Below are positions 17,621 to 25,782 of a stretch of 64,000 nucleotides of DNA, piece by piece. The position numbers and the translations under genes were made by a program. Under the pieces are notes generated by a model, which saw only the letters and a list, made by a program, of their open reading frames with translations, did not search any database and was not told the DNA's origin. Each line of letters starts with the position of its first letter. Position 1 is the first letter of the stretch. The DNA is from Phyllobacteriaceae bacterium (GTDB taxonomy: Bacteria; Pseudomonadota; Alphaproteobacteria; Rhizobiales; Rhizobiaceae), in NCBI GenBank assembly GCA_016711085.1, contig JADJTR010000003.1, forward strand, positions 62,001-126,000, given 5' to 3'.

Positions 17621-17730
17621 CGCCCGCCGGGGGGAGGAGGATCCCGGCGGGCGCGTTATTCAAAGACCGGTCTGGGAGGAGGATAGACCGGTCTTTCATC
17701 CGTCGGGGCCTGGGAGGAGGAGCGGCCCGG
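17621..17730 (-). ncRNA. Cuckoo/CcsR-like sRNA cluster: three anti-Shine-Dalgarno hairpins
   Basis: Read on the minus strand, three hairpins each present CCTCCTCCC in the loop. Hairpin 1: arms 17706-17710 and 17724-17728 (5 bp plus weak extension). Hairpin 2: arms 17662-17673 and 17685-17696, a perfect 12-bp stem. Hairpin 3: arms 17621-17631 and 17643-17653, a perfect 11-bp stem followed by TAGTTTTTC, so it doubles as a terminator. Hairpins 2 and 3 have the identical 11-nt loop ATCCTCCTCCC. The array starts 14 nt after the stop of a DUF1127 gene on the same strand. This combination matches the CcsR sRNAs of Rhodobacter, downstream of the DUF1127 gene ccaF1, and the cuckoo RNA family. No promoter is seen between gene and hairpins, suggesting processing from the mRNA 3' end. 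Confidence 0.85.
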
Positions 17731-17743
17731 ACGAAATCCTGCG

Positions 17744-17884
17744 TCAGATCGCCTTGCGGGCGACGAAAGGGATGTCGGCGCGGCTGATGCCGAGATCGGT
17801 CAGCTCACGGTTGGACAGACGGGAAAGTTCCGACACCGTCTGCCGATAACGGCGCCAGTTGCGGTAGTTGCGGATCAAGTTCAT
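17744..17884 (-). CDS. DUF1127 small protein
   Basis: A 46-residue basic protein starting at ATG 17884 after a strong GAGGTGAG ribosome-binding site. It begins MNLIRNYRNWRRYRQTV and has the DUF1127 core LSRLSNRELTDLGISRADI followed by a short tail. DUF1127 proteins act in RNA metabolism or phosphate/carbon adaptation in alphaproteobacteria; the Rhodobacter CcaF1 member binds and helps process its own 3' UTR sRNAs. The anti-SD hairpin array lies directly downstream. A family operator candidate (three GCATTGY heptamers) lies about 90-110 bp upstream. Confidence 0.93.
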   Translation of the reverse strand: MNLIRNYRNWRRYRQTVSELSRLSNRELTDLGISRADIPFVARKAI

Positions 17885-17975
17885 TTTTCTCACCTCAAGC
17901 GAATGCTTCTTTCGATTTCACGAGACATATCTAGTTCGGCCAAACCGCTTTGAGGAGTGCCGCCATTGCATGGCA

Positions 17976-17996
17976 GCATTGCGCATTGTGCATTGC
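17976..17996. promoter_or_regulatory. Three tandem GCATTG(C/T) heptamers upstream of the DUF1127 gene
   Basis: GCATTGC-GCATTGT-GCATTGC occur head to tail at 17976-17982, 17983-17989 and 17990-17996, preceded by the near-palindrome CCATTGCATGG (17963-17973). They lie between the divergent DUF1127 and DUF2157 genes. In Brucella, the LysR regulator VtlR controls DUF1127 genes and abcR2, so a LysR-type site is one possible reading; this is inference. Confidence 0.4.
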
Positions 17997-18107
17997 AACA
18001 TTAAGCGATTTTAACAGGTGCGGCAATAAGATGGCGGGATTGACCGATTCGCCTTGTCCGCGCCGCAATCGGCTTGGATTCGCCGGCGGAACCGTTATCA
18101 TCGGCCG

Positions 18108-19214
18108 ATGAACCGCTCGCGATTGCTCAAAGAGATCGACGATTGGGCCGGGCGCGGCCTGATCGACGCAGCGATTGCCGAACGTCTGGCCAATGACGTG
18201 AAAACCCGCGTTGGCGGCTTTTCCTTCGCCTCCGTGCTCGGTTTGCTGGCGAGTCTTCTGCTCGGCGCCGCAATCCTCACCTTCATCGCCGCCAATTGGG
18301 AATCGGTGCCCCGGCTCGGCCGGCTCGGCCTGATCGGGGCGCTCATCGCCGCTGGTCCGCTGATCGGCGCCGTTCTCGAGGCGCGTGGCGCGCGACTGGC
18401 GGGCGAGGGCGCTCGCATCGTCGGTTCGGCCGCTTACGGGGCCGGCATCGCGCTGGTCTCGCAGATGTACCACATCAGCGGCGACGAAGCGTCGGGCGTG
18501 CTGTTCTGGTGCGTCGGCACGGCGGTCGCCGCGGCGCTGACGCGGTCGAAGGCGCTGACCATCGCCGCGATCCTGTTGGCGGCGGCGTTTTTGTCGATGA
18601 AAACCAATCTGTTCGGCATATCGCCCGGTTTTCCCTGGTGGTACCCGGCCTTGCTCGCCGTGCTCTGGGCGCTGGCGATCTGGACAGACAGCATCGGCGC
18701 GCGCCGCCTCGTCGTGCTGGCGCTCATCCATTTCGGCCTGCATTTGTGGATCGACAGTTCAAGCTCCAGCGGAATGATCGTGGCTCTAGCCATTCTGGGC
18801 CTGTCGGTGGTCATGTTCGCCCTTTCGGTCCTTCGTCCGGTCGAAACGGAAACCGCGCTGAAACTCGGCGGCGCTTCCGGTTTCCTGGCGATGGTCGGTT
18901 TCGCCAGCGCGTTGTTCATGCTGCACTGGCATTTCGGCGATGCAGTCGGCGGCATGCTGGTGGTCGGCCTGATCGGGCTTGGCGGCGCCATCGGGGCGCT
19001 GTGGTCGGCGGGCGCGCATGACCGGCTTGTGCGCATCAGCGCCTACGTCATGTTCACCGTCGAAGTCATCCTTGTCTATTTCATCACCGTCGGCGGCCTG
19101 ATCGGCACGGCGGCGTTCTTCCTCAGCGCCGGCGTGGCGCTGGCTCTGGCGGCTTTCATCATTCTTCGTCTTGAAAAACGCGTCGCTGCGCGGGCATCGG
19201 AGGCGTCGCGATGA
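18108..19214 (+). CDS. DUF2157 domain-containing membrane protein
   Basis: A 368-residue protein with a short cytoplasmic N-terminus (MNRSRLLKEIDDWAGRGLID) typical of DUF2157, in which a helical segment around 15-45 precedes about ten membrane helices. The function of the family is unknown. ATG 18108 was chosen over an upstream in-frame start because the DUF2157 motif begins there. The stop overlaps the GDYXXLXY gene by four bases, and these two families are commonly adjacent, suggesting a joint membrane role. Confidence 0.85.
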   Translation: MNRSRLLKEIDDWAGRGLIDAAIAERLANDVKTRVGGFSFASVLGLLASLLLGAAILTFIAANWESVPRLGRLGLIGALIAAGPLIGAVLEARGARLAGEGARIVGSAAYGAGIALVSQMYHISGDEASGVLFWCVGTAVAAALTRSKALTIAAILLAAAFLSMKTNLFGISPGFPWWYPALLAVLWALAIWTDSIGARRLVVLALIHFGLHLWIDSSSSSGMIVALAILGLSVVMFALSVLRPVETETALKLGGASGFLAMVGFASALFMLHWHFGDAVGGMLVVGLIGLGGAIGALWSAGAHDRLVRISAYVMFTVEVILVYFITVGGLIGTAAFFLSAGVALALAAFIILRLEKRVAARASEASR

Positions 19215-19780
19215 AGTCGACCCTTTCCCGCGCCCTGATCCTGGCCGCGCTCGCGGCGGCGCTGCAGTTCGGCGTGCTGGCCTGGGGCGTTCATGGCCGC
19301 GTAGTCATCCTGCGCGACGGGGCGGAAGTGGTGTTGAAGACCGAACCGGTCGATCCTCGCGATCTGCTGCGTGGGCGTTATGTCCGGCTCGGCTATGCCA
19401 TTTCCAGCCTGCCGCTCGCCCTCTTCGATGAAGCCGCCCGCACACAAATCAAGCCGGATGACCGGGTGCGTGTTCATCTTGCGCCGGGAGCCGATGGTCA
19501 CTGGATCGCGGACAAGGCTGTCCTCGGGGCCGGCGCTGACGGGGCCGACCGGACCTGGATAGCCGGGACGGTGCGCACCGCATTTACCGAGGGACCGGTC
19601 TCGGTCGACTATGGCATCGAACGTTTTTACGCGCCCGAATACCTCGCGCCAGAAATAGAGCGCAACATGCGCGATGGCGACGTGACGACGGCGGTCGTCG
19701 CCATCGGCGCCGACGGCACGCCACAGATCAAGGCGCTGCGCCAGGGCGAATCGGCGCTTTTTGTCGAACCGCTTTATTGA
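19211..19780 (+). CDS. GDYXXLXY-domain protein
   Basis: A 189-residue membrane-anchored, periplasm-facing protein. After a hydrophobic N-terminal segment (about 8-28) it has the family motif as LLRGRYVRLGYAIS (about 52-65; G-R-Y-x-x-L-x-Y replaces G-D-Y). A second related block, YGIERFYAPEYLAPEIERNM, occurs near 136-155. Function is unknown. ATG 19211 overlaps the DUF2157 stop, so the pair is translationally coupled. Confidence 0.85.
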   Translation: MKSTLSRALILAALAAALQFGVLAWGVHGRVVILRDGAEVVLKTEPVDPRDLLRGRYVRLGYAISSLPLALFDEAARTQIKPDDRVRVHLAPGADGHWIADKAVLGAGADGADRTWIAGTVRTAFTEGPVSVDYGIERFYAPEYLAPEIERNMRDGDVTTAVVAIGADGTPQIKALRQGESALFVEPLY

Positions 19781-19877
19781 ATCGGCGGCGGCAGCCGGCT
19801 TGATTTTTCCTTTGAAGCCTTAAAAGCCGGTGATATAGGAGGCCGCGCTTCGCAAGGGCCGCGACGGCGTTTACGAA

Positions 19878-19962
19878 GCGGGTGTGGTGGAATTGGTAGA
19901 CACGCTGGATTTAGGTTCCAGTGGCTCGCGCCGTGGGGGTTCAAGTCCCTCCACCCGCACCA
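19878..19962 (+). tRNA. tRNA-Leu (anticodon TAG)
   Basis: An 85-nt gene with a 7-bp acceptor stem GCGGGTG/CACCCGC, discriminator A and encoded CCA. The anticodon stem is CTGGA/TCCAG around the loop TTTAGGT, giving anticodon TAG for CUA leucine codons (wobble CUN). The long variable arm and the GGTTCAAGTCC T-loop are as expected for tRNA-Leu. It lies 84 bp before tig. Confidence 0.97.
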
Positions 19963-20046
19963 AGTCGCTCCCGGCAGGGTTTTACTCGGGCCAACGCAAA
20001 CGGCTGACGCCGCGCCGCGCCCGTCATCGGATTTGAAGGGTCAGTC

Positions 20047-21507
20047 ATGCAAGTCACCGAAACGCTCAATCAGGGCCTACAGCGCGAAATCAAGGTCGTG
20101 GTGCCCGCCAAGGACATGGAATCGCGCCTGATGGAGCGTCTCGACGACGCCCGCGGCAAGGTGCGCATCAACGGCTTCCGTCCCGGCAAGGTGCCGATGG
20201 CCCACATGCGCAAAATGTACGGCAAGTCGCTGATGGCCGAAGAGGTCAACCGCATCATCGCCGACACCCAGCGCTCGGTTTTGGCCGAGCGCGGCGAAAA
20301 ATCGGCGCTTCAGCCCGACGTGACAATGACGGAGGACGAGAAGGAAGCGGAAAAGATCCTCGATTGCCGCGCCGATTTCGAATTCACCATTCGCTACGAG
20401 GTCATTCCGGCCATCGAGATCAAGGATGTCTCCGGCATCGCCATCACACGCCTCGTTTATGACGTGCCGGCGAGCGAGATCGAGGAACAGGCGCTGCGCA
20501 TCGCCGAATCCGCGCGCGCCTACGAAGAGAAAAAGGGCAAGGCTGCCTCCGGCGACCGCGTCACGATGAATTACCTCGGCAAGGTCGACGGCGAAGCCTT
20601 CGAGGGCGGCGCAGCCGATGACGCCCAGCTCGTCATCGGCTCCGGCCGCTTCATTCCTGGCTTCGAAGACCAGCTTGTCGGCGTCAAGGCAGGCGACAAG
20701 AAGACGATCGAGGTCACGTTCCCGGCCGATTATCCGGCGGCGAACCTCGCCGGCATGGCCGCGGTGTTCGATGTCGAGGTCAAGGAGATCGCCGCGCCGA
20801 CCTCGACCGAGCTCACCGATGACGTCGCCAAGTCGCTCGGCATCGAATCCGCCGATCGTCTTCGCGAGATTGTGAAGGGCCAGCTGGAAAACCAGTTCGG
20901 TACGATGACGCGCCAGAAGGTCAAGCGCCAGCTGCTCGACGCGCTCGACGACTCCTATTCCTTCGAAGCGCCGTCGCGTCTCGTCAACGCCGAGTTCAAC
21001 AACATCTGGCTCCAGGTGACTCGTGAACTCGAACAGGCCGGCAAGACTTTTGCCGATGAGGAAACGACGGAAGAAGAGGCGCGGGCCGAATACCAGCGCC
21101 TCGCCGAGCGTCGCGTCCGCCTCGGCCTGGTGCTTGCCGAAATCGGAGAAAAAGCCGGCGTGACCGTATCCGACGAGGAAGTGCAACGCGCCCTTTTCGA
21201 AATGGTTCAGCGTTACAAGGGCCAGGAACAACAGGTCTATGATTTCTACCGCAACAATCCCGATGCGCTGGCCTCGCTGCGCGCACCGATCTTCGAGGAA
21301 AAGGTCGTCGACCATTTGCTGACGCAGATTTCCGTCACCGACAAAAAGGTCGGCAGGGATGAATTGATGGCCGACGACGACGAAGCGCCGAAGGTGGAAA
21401 AAACCGCGCCGAAGAAGAAAGCCGCCAAGGCCGAAAAGGCCGAGGACGATGGCGAGCCGAAAAAGAAAGCGGCGCCGAAAAAGAAAGCCGCAAACGACGA
21501 CAAGTGA
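20047..21507 (+). CDS. tig: Trigger factor
   Basis: Ribosome-bound chaperone and peptidyl-prolyl isomerase. The 486 residues contain the ribosome-docking signature GFRPGKVPMAHMRKMYG (about 38-54), an FKBP-type PPIase domain (about 165-250, with VTMNYLGKVDGEAFEGG and FIPGFEDQLVG), and the C-terminal helical arms. The last 45 residues are a Lys/Ala/Asp-rich tail, longer than in enterobacteria but common in Rhizobiales. ATG 20047 follows AAGGG. A strong terminator follows. Confidence 0.97.
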   Translation: MQVTETLNQGLQREIKVVVPAKDMESRLMERLDDARGKVRINGFRPGKVPMAHMRKMYGKSLMAEEVNRIIADTQRSVLAERGEKSALQPDVTMTEDEKEAEKILDCRADFEFTIRYEVIPAIEIKDVSGIAITRLVYDVPASEIEEQALRIAESARAYEEKKGKAASGDRVTMNYLGKVDGEAFEGGAADDAQLVIGSGRFIPGFEDQLVGVKAGDKKTIEVTFPADYPAANLAGMAAVFDVEVKEIAAPTSTELTDDVAKSLGIESADRLREIVKGQLENQFGTMTRQKVKRQLLDALDDSYSFEAPSRLVNAEFNNIWLQVTRELEQAGKTFADEETTEEEARAEYQRLAERRVRLGLVLAEIGEKAGVTVSDEEVQRALFEMVQRYKGQEQQVYDFYRNNPDALASLRAPIFEEKVVDHLLTQISVTDKKVGRDELMADDDEAPKVEKTAPKKKAAKAEKAEDDGEPKKKAAPKKKAANDDK

Positions 21508-21534
21508 TTGTCGCAAACGCATAGTCCCCGAAAA

Positions 21535-21562
21535 CCCGCCGGATCGGATCCGGCGGGCTTTT
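21535..21562 (+). terminator. Rho-independent terminator after tig
   Basis: The 11-bp arms CCCGCCGGATC (21535-21545) and GATCCGGCGGG (21547-21557) are followed by CTTTTCG. The position 28 bp past the tig stop fits its terminator. Confidence 0.85.
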
Positions 21563-21692
21563 CGTTTCAGCGTCGGCCGGACAGCTTCAAAAAGGCGGGC
21601 TTCCCCATGGGGAAGGGAACCGTAAGGAATTTCTGCGAAACTTGGCGTTGGCGCACCGCAGCCCCCCGTTCGCGACGCCGAGGAGAGACGAA

Positions 21693-22238
21693 TTGACCTA
21701 TCCGCCGATACCCAAACTGGATCCCGACGATTCGCACTACGCCCGCTGCCAGGTGATCGACACGATCCCGGTTTCGCCAAAAGTGTTCTTTGATTGGTAC
21801 TGGGATGAGCCGGCCCCGAACTTCATGCGTGGTACGCTCATCGTCGCACCGATCATCCGGGTGGAAACCCTGCCGGGTTGCACATACGGCAATCCCGATG
21901 AACCGATCATCTACCATTTCAAGGACGGCACGATCGCCTACGAGCATGTCCTCAAAAAGGACTTGCCGAACGGCTTTTCCTATCAGTCATGGGGCTACAC
22001 GAGCCCGTTGCGCGTCCTGACCGATTACGCCCGTGTGTCTCTGGAAGCGCGGGCGGATGGAGAAAACCGCACCAAACTCGTCTGGACCTACGATTTCCAT
22101 GTGCCCCGCCGTTATCTGATGCCGCTGGCCCGGCTTTTCGCCAACTACGAGTGGCGCAAGAACCTGACCGGCGCGCTGAAGGTCATCCGCGAACACCTCG
22201 AGAAGCACGGCGCCGCGAAACGTATCCACCAGGCGTGA
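21693..22238 (+). CDS. SRPBCC-type (polyketide-cyclase-like) protein
   Basis: About 181 residues. A TTG at 21693 sits eight bases after AGGAGAG, an excellent Shine-Dalgarno, and is preferred over an in-frame ATG at 21642. The pattern IDTIPVSPKVFFDWYWDE...SYQSWGYTSPLRVLTDYARVSLEA...TKLVWTYDFHVPRRYLMPLARLFANYEWRKNL fits a START/SRPBCC helix-grip fold binding a hydrophobic ligand. The ligand and role are unknown. It is monocistronic, convergent with a methyltransferase gene. Confidence 0.65.
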   Translation: MTYPPIPKLDPDDSHYARCQVIDTIPVSPKVFFDWYWDEPAPNFMRGTLIVAPIIRVETLPGCTYGNPDEPIIYHFKDGTIAYEHVLKKDLPNGFSYQSWGYTSPLRVLTDYARVSLEARADGENRTKLVWTYDFHVPRRYLMPLARLFANYEWRKNLTGALKVIREHLEKHGAAKRIHQA

Positions 22239-22319
22239 GCTTGGCCGGGGCGCAAGGGCGTGCGCGGCGATTGCCGCGCTCCCGATGTCCCGGCTTGAGC
22301 CGCCGGGTCGGTTCTTGCT

Positions 22320-23120
22320 TTAAGCAACTGTTTCGACGTCCATTTCGATCATATCCTCCATCCGCGGCGCCAAAGTCGGCGCCTCGTCGACGACAAGCCG
22401 CGCCGGCGCGGCGTCGCGCACCGCCATGATCGACTTGTTCAGCCCCTTGAACTTCTCGAAGCCGATTTCGGCGTCGGGGAAAAAGCAGCGCATCTGACTT
22501 GCTGTCACCAGCCGATGATGGTCGATGACATCTTGCGCCTCGCGTCGATCCGGTACGGGCCGAAAGAAACCGAGGGCGAAGCGGCGCAGCATTTCGCGGC
22601 GCACGAAAACCGGCAGATACTGAAAACCGGGAAACCGGAAATGGGGTTCGTAGGGGAACCAGTAGTTCGGCGTCTGCACGAAATAACGCCGGCCGAGGCG
22701 GCGGACGTTGACTGCGAAACGCTGCATCGCGGCATCGTCGCCGACATGCTCGATGACCGAATTGGAATGGACCAGGTCGAAAGTCCGGCCGGCGAACAGG
22801 GCCGGATCGGTGGCGTCGCCGGCAAGGGAGGTAAAGAGGGCGCGGTCGCGCGCCGTTTCGGCTTCCGGATTGACCAGCGTGATGCGAAGTTTGTCGCGGT
22901 TGGCGGCGATGAATTCGGCGCCAATGCGCCAGTAGGTTTCGGTCCCGCCCAAATCGAGGATGTCGCAATGGCCGCGTTCAGCGATCGTCATTGCGATCAT
23001 CGCCTTCACGCGTTCGAACCGGCGGGCGCGGAAGCGGAACTCGATGCTGGTCTGGTCGAGGTACGGATTGGCGCGCGGTTCGACAACCGCCGGAATGGCG
23101 GCTAGAGTCTGATCGGTCAT
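22320..23120 (-). CDS. Class I SAM-dependent methyltransferase
   Basis: 266 residues from ATG 23120. A methyltransferase-like Rossmann segment is visible as HCDILDLGGTETYWRIG, where the glycine motif I is G-G-T rather than GxGxG, then TLVNPEAETA (acidic/aromatic loop), AGDATDPALF and FDLVHSNSVIEHVGD (motif IV, about 95-110). A similar layout is found in rhizobial methyltransferases with a late lipid- or glycan-associated helix (FFRPVPDRREAQDVIDHHRL). The substrate is unknown. The 60 bp upstream of it toward radC are AT-rich. Confidence 0.78.
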   Translation of the reverse strand: MTDQTLAAIPAVVEPRANPYLDQTSIEFRFRARRFERVKAMIAMTIAERGHCDILDLGGTETYWRIGAEFIAANRDKLRITLVNPEAETARDRALFTSLAGDATDPALFAGRTFDLVHSNSVIEHVGDDAAMQRFAVNVRRLGRRYFVQTPNYWFPYEPHFRFPGFQYLPVFVRREMLRRFALGFFRPVPDRREAQDVIDHHRLVTASQMRCFFPDAEIGFEKFKGLNKSIMAVRDAAPARLVVDEAPTLAPRMEDMIEMDVETVA

Positions 23121-23232
23121 GATGAATCCCCGTCCCGAAATTGCCGGCCGAGTCATATCCATAGTTAACAAAAGGTAAATAGACCAAGCATAGAGTTAAA
23201 AAGCATGGTTAATACCTAAAAATTTAGTTTAA

Positions 23233-23985
23233 TTACATAAGCCCGAGTCCCTTAAGACTGGAATGCCCGCTTTTTCCGATGATGATGTGGTCGTGCACGG
23301 CGATTCCCATCGATTTCGCCGTCTGTATAACCTGTTGGGTCATGTCGATGTCGGCGCGGGATGGCGTCGGGTCGCCCGAGGGGTGATTATGCACCAGAAT
23401 CAAGGCGCTAGCGGCAAGCTCCAATGCCCGACGGACCACTTCCCGCGGGTAGACCGGGGTATGGTCGACCGTTCCCAGGCCTTGAATTTCGTCGGCGATC
23501 AGCACGTTTTTCTTGTCGAGGAAAAGGATGCGGAACTGCTCGCGGGTTTCGAACGCCATCGCCGCCTTGCAATAGTCGAGAACCTGCGTCCACGACGATA
23601 GCACCGGACGTCGGGCCAGCTCGGAGCGCACCATGCGACTGGCCGCCGCCGCCGCGATCTTCAAAGTCGCCGCGGCGATCGCGCCAACGCCATCGATCTC
23701 GCGAAGACGGACTTCGGGAGCGCCAAGCACCTCGGCGAAGGAACCGAATTTACGCAGCAGCGCCTTGGCGATCGGTTTGGTGTCGCGGCGGGGAAAAGCG
23801 GAAAACAGGAGCAATTCCAGCAATTCGTAGTCGGCCAGCCCATCAGCGCCGGACAGGCGGAAGCGTTCGCGAAGTCGTTCGCGGTGGCCGGTGCGATCGT
23901 CCGGCGCCACGCCGCCACCGCGCGGCGCTTTCGGCGCGGGCGCCGCTCCTTCAGCGAGGAAACCGCGTTCGTCCTTGTCGTCCAT
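23233..23985 (-). CDS. radC: RadC-family JAB/MPN+ protein
   Basis: A 250-residue protein with a UPF0758/RadC layout: an HhH-like N-terminal part (DGLADYELLELLLFSAFPRRDTKPIAKALLRKFG), then the JAMM metalloprotease-like motif LVHNHPSGDPTPSRAD, which carries HxH and the SxxD zinc ligand set. Despite the name, a role in DNA repair is not established for this family. It is isolated; the gene that often precedes it (map) is absent here. Confidence 0.93.
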   Translation of the reverse strand: MDDKDERGFLAEGAAPAPKAPRGGGVAPDDRTGHRERLRERFRLSGADGLADYELLELLLFSAFPRRDTKPIAKALLRKFGSFAEVLGAPEVRLREIDGVGAIAAATLKIAAAAASRMVRSELARRPVLSSWTQVLDYCKAAMAFETREQFRILFLDKKNVLIADEIQGLGTVDHTPVYPREVVRRALELAASALILVHNHPSGDPTPSRADIDMTQQVIQTAKSMGIAVHDHIIIGKSGHSSLKGLGLM

Positions 23986-24092
23986 CCGCCATCGCCACTG
24001 GTTGAACCGGAACAGTAGCGCTTATCTGGCGTGGAAAGAGGCGTTTCGGCAAGCCGTCCGTTCGTCGAAACGGTGGAGCCGGCCGATTGCGG

Positions 24093-24122
24093 GCAAAAAA
24101 AATGCAAGGCCGAAGCCTTGCA
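24093..24122 (-). terminator. UUCG-tetraloop intrinsic terminator on the minus strand
   Basis: On the minus strand the arms TGCAAGGC and GCCTTGCA enclose the tetraloop TTCG and are followed by T8. This is a textbook intrinsic terminator, but no credible protein gene ends just before it: the minus-strand frames through 24125-24262 all read through the hairpin. It most likely closes an sRNA or a short leader transcript starting in the interval up to about 24300. Confidence 0.75.
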
Positions 24123-24300
24123 ATGATTTCGCGTTCACCGGTCCTTTTCCCTTTTCGGGCGGCTGCGCTTTTGGCGCGCCTGGACCGCATCCTCCCAAGA
24201 CTTTGACCGCGCCGGTAGCCGGATCGCACTGTCCCGCCACTCAATTGTCATATTTCATTAGCTGACCTGCGGAGAGGAGTCACGCAAAAATCTCGCCGTT
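24123..24300 (-). ncRNA. Candidate sRNA ending at the UUCG terminator
   Basis: In the 468-bp gap between radC and proS, the minus strand carries about 180 nt that end at a strong terminator and start downstream of a LysR-like palindrome (24312-24329). No protein-coding frame with a convincing start and a stop before the terminator is visible; the only short one, after ATG near 24260, is five codons. The extent of the RNA is a guess, and no known family is recognised. Confidence 0.4.
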
Positions 24301-24311
24301 TTGCCAAATGT

Positions 24312-24329
24312 TTGTGCTGCATTGCACAA
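24312..24329. promoter_or_regulatory. Inverted repeat TTGTGC-N6-GCACAA
   Basis: A perfect 6-bp inverted repeat with the spacer TGCATT, giving a T-N(11)-A-compatible site as used by LysR-type regulators. It lies about 200 bp upstream of the minus-strand terminator and about 125 bp before proS. The core TGCATTGCA resembles the GCATTGY heptamers before the DUF1127 gene. Confidence 0.4.
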
Positions 24330-24453
24330 TCGTCGGGCAATGATCCGGCAGGTGATTGCGGGAATTCCTTTCGCCGCGCCGATGTTCTAAGGAACCAAAT
24401 CCCCGGGCGTCGACCACGCCTGATTCCGCCCCTTCGCCAGAACGGATGTCCGC

Positions 24454-25782
24454 ATGCGCTTGTCGCGTTATTTTCTCCCGATCCTCAAGGAAAATCCGCG
24501 CGAAGCGGACATTGTTTCGCATCGCCTGATGCTGCGCGCCGGCATGATCCGCCAGCAGGCGGCCGGTTCGTTCTCGTGGCTGCCGCTCGGCAAACGCGTG
24601 CTCGACAAGGTCAACGCCATCATCCGCGAAGAACAGAACCGGGCCGGGGCGCAGGAAATCCTGATGCCGACCATCCAGTCGGCCGAGCTGTGGCGCGAAA
24701 GCGGGCGCTACGACGATTACGGCAAGGAGATGCTGCGCATCCAGGACCGGCACGAGCGCGACATGCTGTTCGGGCCGACGAACGAAGAGATGGTGACGGA
24801 CATTTTCCGTTCCTACGTCAAATCCTACAAGGATTTGCCGCTCAACCTCTACCACATCCAGTGGAAGTTCCGCGACGAGGTGCGGCCGCGCTTCGGCGTG
24901 ATGCGTTCGCGCGAATTCCTGATGAAGGACGCCTATTCCTTCGACCTCGACTACGACGGCGCCAAGGCGGCGTACAACCGCATGTTCGTTTCCTATCTGC
25001 GCACGTTTTCGCGCATGGGCCTGCAGGCGATCCCGATGCGGGCCGACACCGGGCCGATCGGCGGCGATCTTTCCCATGAGTTCATCATTCTCGCCGACAC
25101 CGGCGAAAGCGCGGTGTTCTGCGAGCGCGCCTATCTCGACATGGCCGTTCCGGGCGCTGACGTGAACTACGGCGACGACGGCGAGATCGCCGGCATCGTC
25201 AAGGCATGGACGACGCCCTACGCGGCGACCGACGAGATGCACGACGAAAAGGCGTGGGAGGCGGCGCCGATAGAAGGCCGCGTTTCGGCGCGCGGCATCG
25301 AGGTCGGCCATATTTTCCACTTCGGCACGAAATATTCCAAACCGATGGGCGCCAAGGTCACGGGGCCGGACGGCAAGGAGCATTTCGTCTCGATGGGCTC
25401 CTACGGCATCGGGCCGTCGCGCTTGATCGCGGCGATCATCGAGGCGAGTCACGACGAGGCCGGCATCATCTGGCCGAAGGCGGTGGCGCCGTTCGACGCC
25501 GTGCTGATCAACATGAAAGCCGGCGATCCGGGCTGCGACGGCGCCTGCGCCAGGCTCGAAACCGGCCTGGAAAACGCCGGGCTCGACGTGCTGCACGACG
25601 ACACCGACGATCGGGCCGGGGCCAAATTCGCCACCGCAGACCTGATCGGCGCGCCGTGGCAGGTCATCGTTGGGCCGCGCGGGGTCGCCGCGGGCGAGGT
25701 CGAGATCAAGAACCGCAAGACCGGCGCGCGCGAATCCCTGCCGGTCGAGGCGGCGATCAACCGGCTCGCGCAGGAAAAATGA
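24454..25782 (+). CDS. proS: Prolyl-tRNA synthetase (short alphaproteobacterial type)
   Basis: Class II synthetase of 442 residues, the short bacterial form that lacks the editing insertion domain found in the 570-residue enzymes. Motif 1 is near AGMIRQQAAGSFSWLPLGKRVLDKVN, motif 2 is QWKFRDEVRPRFGVMRSREFLMKDAYSFD, and motif 3 is YGIGPSRLIAAIIE (about 314-327). The anticodon-binding domain follows. The gene's last four bases overlap the lolC start, so it begins the lol operon as in many Rhizobiales. Confidence 0.96.
   Translation: MRLSRYFLPILKENPREADIVSHRLMLRAGMIRQQAAGSFSWLPLGKRVLDKVNAIIREEQNRAGAQEILMPTIQSAELWRESGRYDDYGKEMLRIQDRHERDMLFGPTNEEMVTDIFRSYVKSYKDLPLNLYHIQWKFRDEVRPRFGVMRSREFLMKDAYSFDLDYDGAKAAYNRMFVSYLRTFSRMGLQAIPMRADTGPIGGDLSHEFIILADTGESAVFCERAYLDMAVPGADVNYGDDGEIAGIVKAWTTPYAATDEMHDEKAWEAAPIEGRVSARGIEVGHIFHFGTKYSKPMGAKVTGPDGKEHFVSMGSYGIGPSRLIAAIIEASHDEAGIIWPKAVAPFDAVLINMKAGDPGCDGACARLETGLENAGLDVLHDDTDDRAGAKFATADLIGAPWQVIVGPRGVAAGEVEIKNRKTGARESLPVEAAINRLAQEK

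Noticed and set aside
23986..24265. Open frames of 72-148 codons between radC and proS
   Set aside because: They read through the UUCG terminator or overlap radC antisense, and lack ribosome sites.
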